The notes under the pieces are model-generated. The model was not told where the DNA came from. It saw only the letters and a list, made by a program, of their open reading frames with translations, and ran no database searches. DNA of 17,079 nt from Bacteroidales bacterium (lineage in GTDB: Bacteria > Bacteroidota > Bacteroidia > Bacteroidales > WCHB1-69). A program made the position numbers and the translations under genes. How positions within the stretch are numbered: the stretch's first letter is position 1; every line of letters starts with the position of its first letter. This document shows, one piece after another, positions 15,227 through 17,079 of this stretch. Location of the stretch: positions 1 to 17,079 of the forward strand of contig JAEERB010000044.1 in NCBI GenBank assembly GCA_016285615.1. The letters are read 5' to 3'.

Positions 15227-16042
15227 CAGTACCATATTCAATCCCATGCAAAAGTGATGCTTGAGGAAGGGGCATCGCGTGGACAAGTGTTGTTCTTTGG
15301 CGATGACCTTGTCGGCTGGCTGATGGCGATAAGCCATGGGGGGCAGCAGGCGAATATATTGCACCGAAGCGTCGTCAACTACAAAGCCCGTTTTTTGAAA
15401 TAGCTGCCGCCATTGCCTTTCGGAGCGGATATTCTCGTTGCCCATCTGAACGTGTTTCTGCAGTCGCTCGTCATAAATCTCCACCACGCGGCGGTTACCT
15501 CTTTGCAAAAAGAGCATCAGCGATTTGAGCCACGAGCCACCATTCTCCTCTATCAGAATCAGTTTACCCGAAGGCTTCAGGGCTGTGCATAGAATTTCGA
15601 GACCTTTTTCCACCGGCTCGATATGGTGCAAAGTGTCTTGCAGGATGATATAGTCGTAACTATTGGCAGCCGGCGGCGTGTCGAAGATATTCTCGTAGGC
15701 ATAGTCAAACAGCGACACATCGCCAAATTGGCTCCAGTATTGGCGACGGCGCTCAATCTGGTCGGCGTAAAACTCGAGCGTGGTGCCACGCGAGGCACAC
15801 CCGTTCATCGCCAAAAAGAGGCCAGTCGTTCCGAAGCCGCAACCGCAATCCAAAATGGCGGGCGACGACGAGAAGTCGATGTACTTTTCGAGATACGACA
15901 GCCGTTGCATGAAATAGGCCTGGCGGAACTGGCGGCGGCTGTCAGTACCATCCACCAATTTATAATAAGGATACAGAGCCCTGTTCTCCTTCAACTCCTC
16001 AAGGAACAACGACAAGAAACGCTCTTTATCCATCTTAATCAT
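15212..16042 (-). CDS. Class I SAM-dependent methyltransferase
   Basis: A 276-residue protein with a Rossmann-type methyltransferase core. Motif I is ILDCGCGFGTTGLF (63-76), an acidic Glu90 follows at the end of strand 2, DYIILQDTLHHI (130-141) is motif IV and LKPSGKLILIEE (155-166) is motif VI. This pattern is typical of the Methyltransf_11/25 groups, which include small-molecule, quinone and tRNA methyltransferases; the substrate cannot be told from sequence alone. The C-terminal 100 residues are Arg- and His-rich and have Cys257 and Cys265. The ATG at 16042 overlaps the typA stop by 8 bases; an alternative ATG at 16033 lies just after that stop and would give 273 residues. Either way it is probably co-transcribed with typA. 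Its final codons are part of a 7-base array. Confidence 0.85.
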   Translation of the reverse strand: MIKMDKERFLSLFLEELKENRALYPYYKLVDGTDSRRQFRQAYFMQRLSYLEKYIDFSSSPAILDCGCGFGTTGLFLAMNGCASRGTTLEFYADQIERRRQYWSQFGDVSLFDYAYENIFDTPPAANSYDYIILQDTLHHIEPVEKGLEILCTALKPSGKLILIEENGGSWLKSLMLFLQRGNRRVVEIYDERLQKHVQMGNENIRSERQWRQLFQKTGFVVDDASVQYIRLLPPMAYRHQPADKVIAKEQHLSTRCPFLKHHFCMGLNMVLEKNK

Positions 16043-17079
16043 TCTTGGCAGCTCTTTTTCTTTCCAACTCGTCCAAAATTATTTTTCTGAGTCGCAATGA
16101 CTTAGGTGTGATTTCAAGATATTCATCCTCACCGATAAACTCCATATTTTCTTCCAGCGACATCTTAAGAGCCGGCGCGATTTTCATACGTTCATCGCTA
16201 CCTGCAGCACGCATATTGGACAATTTCTTCGACTTGCACACATTCACCACAAGGTCGTCTTGACGGATATGCTCACCGATGACCTGACCGGCATAAACCT
16301 CTTCGCCAGGCTCGATGAAGAAGGTGCCACGGTCTTGCAGTTTGTCGATGGCGTAAGCATGCGATTGCCCCGTTTCCATAGCGATGAGCGCGCCCGAACG
16401 ACGCACGGCAATTTCACCTTTCCATGGTTGGAATTCCATGAAGCGGTGCGACATCACAGCCTCACCTTCGGTGGCCGTCATAATTTGGCTACGCAACCCG
16501 ATGATGCCACGCGACGGAATGATGAAATCGAGGTGCACACGGTCGTTCACCGTCTCGATGGAAACCAGATCACCCTTCTTGCGCGAAACATAGTCTATCA
16601 CTCGGCTCGAGAAAGCTTCGGGCACCAGGACGGTCAACTGCTCAACGGGTTCGCACTTCTGACCGTTTATCTCTTTTATAATCACTTGAGGTTGACCAAC
16701 TTGCAGCTCATACCCTTCTCTTCTCATCGTCTCAATCAAAATAGACAAATGCAGAATACCACGACCAAACACATTCAGTCGGTCGGGAGAGTCGGTCTCT
16801 TCCACCCTCATCGCCAGGTTTTTCTCCAATTCGAGGAACAGGCGGTCGCGCAAATGTCTGGAAGTAACATATTTACCCTCCTTTCCAAAGAAAGGCGAAG
16901 TGTTGATAGTGAACAGCATGCTCATTGTCGGCTCGTCAACCTTGATAGGCTTCAGCGGTTCGGGGTTCTCGATGTCGGCCACGGTGTCGCCGATTTCGAA
17001 ATCTTCCAGACCAAAGATGGCGCAAATCTCTCCGGGATAAACCACATCTTTCATTTTCTCTTTGCCGAGACCTTCAAAC
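16035..17079 (-). CDS. typA: Translational GTPase TypA/BipA (partial, N-terminus off window)
   Basis: The visible frame runs from the window edge to a TAA at 16037-16035: 347 residues of a protein usually about 600 long. The N-terminal 250 or so residues, including the GTP-binding domain, lie outside. The frame continues upstream of the Met at 17054 as FEGLGKEK, so that Met is not the start. Seen here are the end of the beta-barrel domain II (YPGEICAIFGLEDFEIGDTV), domain III (FGRGILHLSILIETMRREGY), domain V (IPSRGIIGLRSQIMTATEGE) and the BipA-specific C-terminal domain (SGALIAMETGQSHAYAI, EVYAGQVIGEH, SNMRAAGSDERM, LEITPKSLRLRK). TypA binds the 70S ribosome in a GTP-dependent way and helps large-subunit assembly at low temperature or under stress. 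A methyltransferase gene overlaps its 3' end by 8 bases. Confidence 0.96.
   Translation of the reverse strand, partial: FEGLGKEKMKDVVYPGEICAIFGLEDFEIGDTVADIENPEPLKPIKVDEPTMSMLFTINTSPFFGKEGKYVTSRHLRDRLFLELEKNLAMRVEETDSPDRLNVFGRGILHLSILIETMRREGYELQVGQPQVIIKEINGQKCEPVEQLTVLVPEAFSSRVIDYVSRKKGDLVSIETVNDRVHLDFIIPSRGIIGLRSQIMTATEGEAVMSHRFMEFQPWKGEIAVRRSGALIAMETGQSHAYAIDKLQDRGTFFIEPGEEVYAGQVIGEHIRQDDLVVNVCKSKKLSNMRAAGSDERMKIAPALKMSLEENMEFIGEDEYLEITPKSLRLRKIILDELERKRAAKND

Noticed and set aside
17052..17054. ATG at 17054 as the typA start
   Set aside because: The frame continues upstream with family-like FEGLGKEK, and the GTPase domain is missing, so the true start lies outside the window.

Overview
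The window reads as chromosomal DNA from a member of the Bacteroidota, most likely order Bacteroidales. Four gene starts are preceded by the phylum-type promoter box TAnnTTTG. No start has a clear Shine-Dalgarno sequence; the leaders are A/T-rich instead. The families present are typical of that group: a DUF349 repeat protein, a stand-alone TonB C-terminal-domain protein, an AddA-type helicase-nuclease, and a large secreted protein of Ig-like repeats. lpxB and gmhA indicate an outer membrane with lipid A and a heptose-containing glycan. I cannot name a genus.

Layout. From 1 to 3546 on the minus strand lies the N-terminal 1,182 residues of a large exported repeat protein; its C-terminus is outside the window. 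A 565-base AT-rich gap (3547-4111) carries divergent promoters for this gene and for a TPR lipoprotein (4112-5113). The addA-like gene (5178-8240) follows on the same strand. Convergent to it is a tight minus-strand operon transcribed from about 12090 down to 8410: DUF349 protein, gmhA and nadA, with gaps of 3 and 2 bases. Divergent from that operon is a short exported TonB-CTD protein (12344-12787) with its own promoter and a strong hairpin terminator. Next come lpxB and a threonine aldolase gene (12895-15044) that overlap by 4 bases. Convergent to these is a minus-strand pair, typA (N-terminus beyond the window) and a class I methyltransferase, overlapping by 8 bases.

The genes are mostly housekeeping: DNA repair, NAD synthesis, lipid A and heptose synthesis, amino-acid metabolism and a ribosome-associated GTPase. 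There is no phage, insertion sequence, CRISPR array, tRNA, rRNA or recognisable defence island.

The most unusual structure is between genes. Four intergenic regions hold tandem arrays with a 7-base period, such as ATTCACA/ATGCACA, GAACAAA/GAACAGA, ACTGAGA and GAAGTGA. They keep phase for up to about 105 bases. In the two convergent gaps the A/G-rich strand is the coding strand of the gene that has just ended, so the arrays face each other. In two genes the array contains the last codons and the stop codon. A second point of interest is a (CAA)6 tract between the promoter elements of the surface-protein gene, which could make its expression length-variable.
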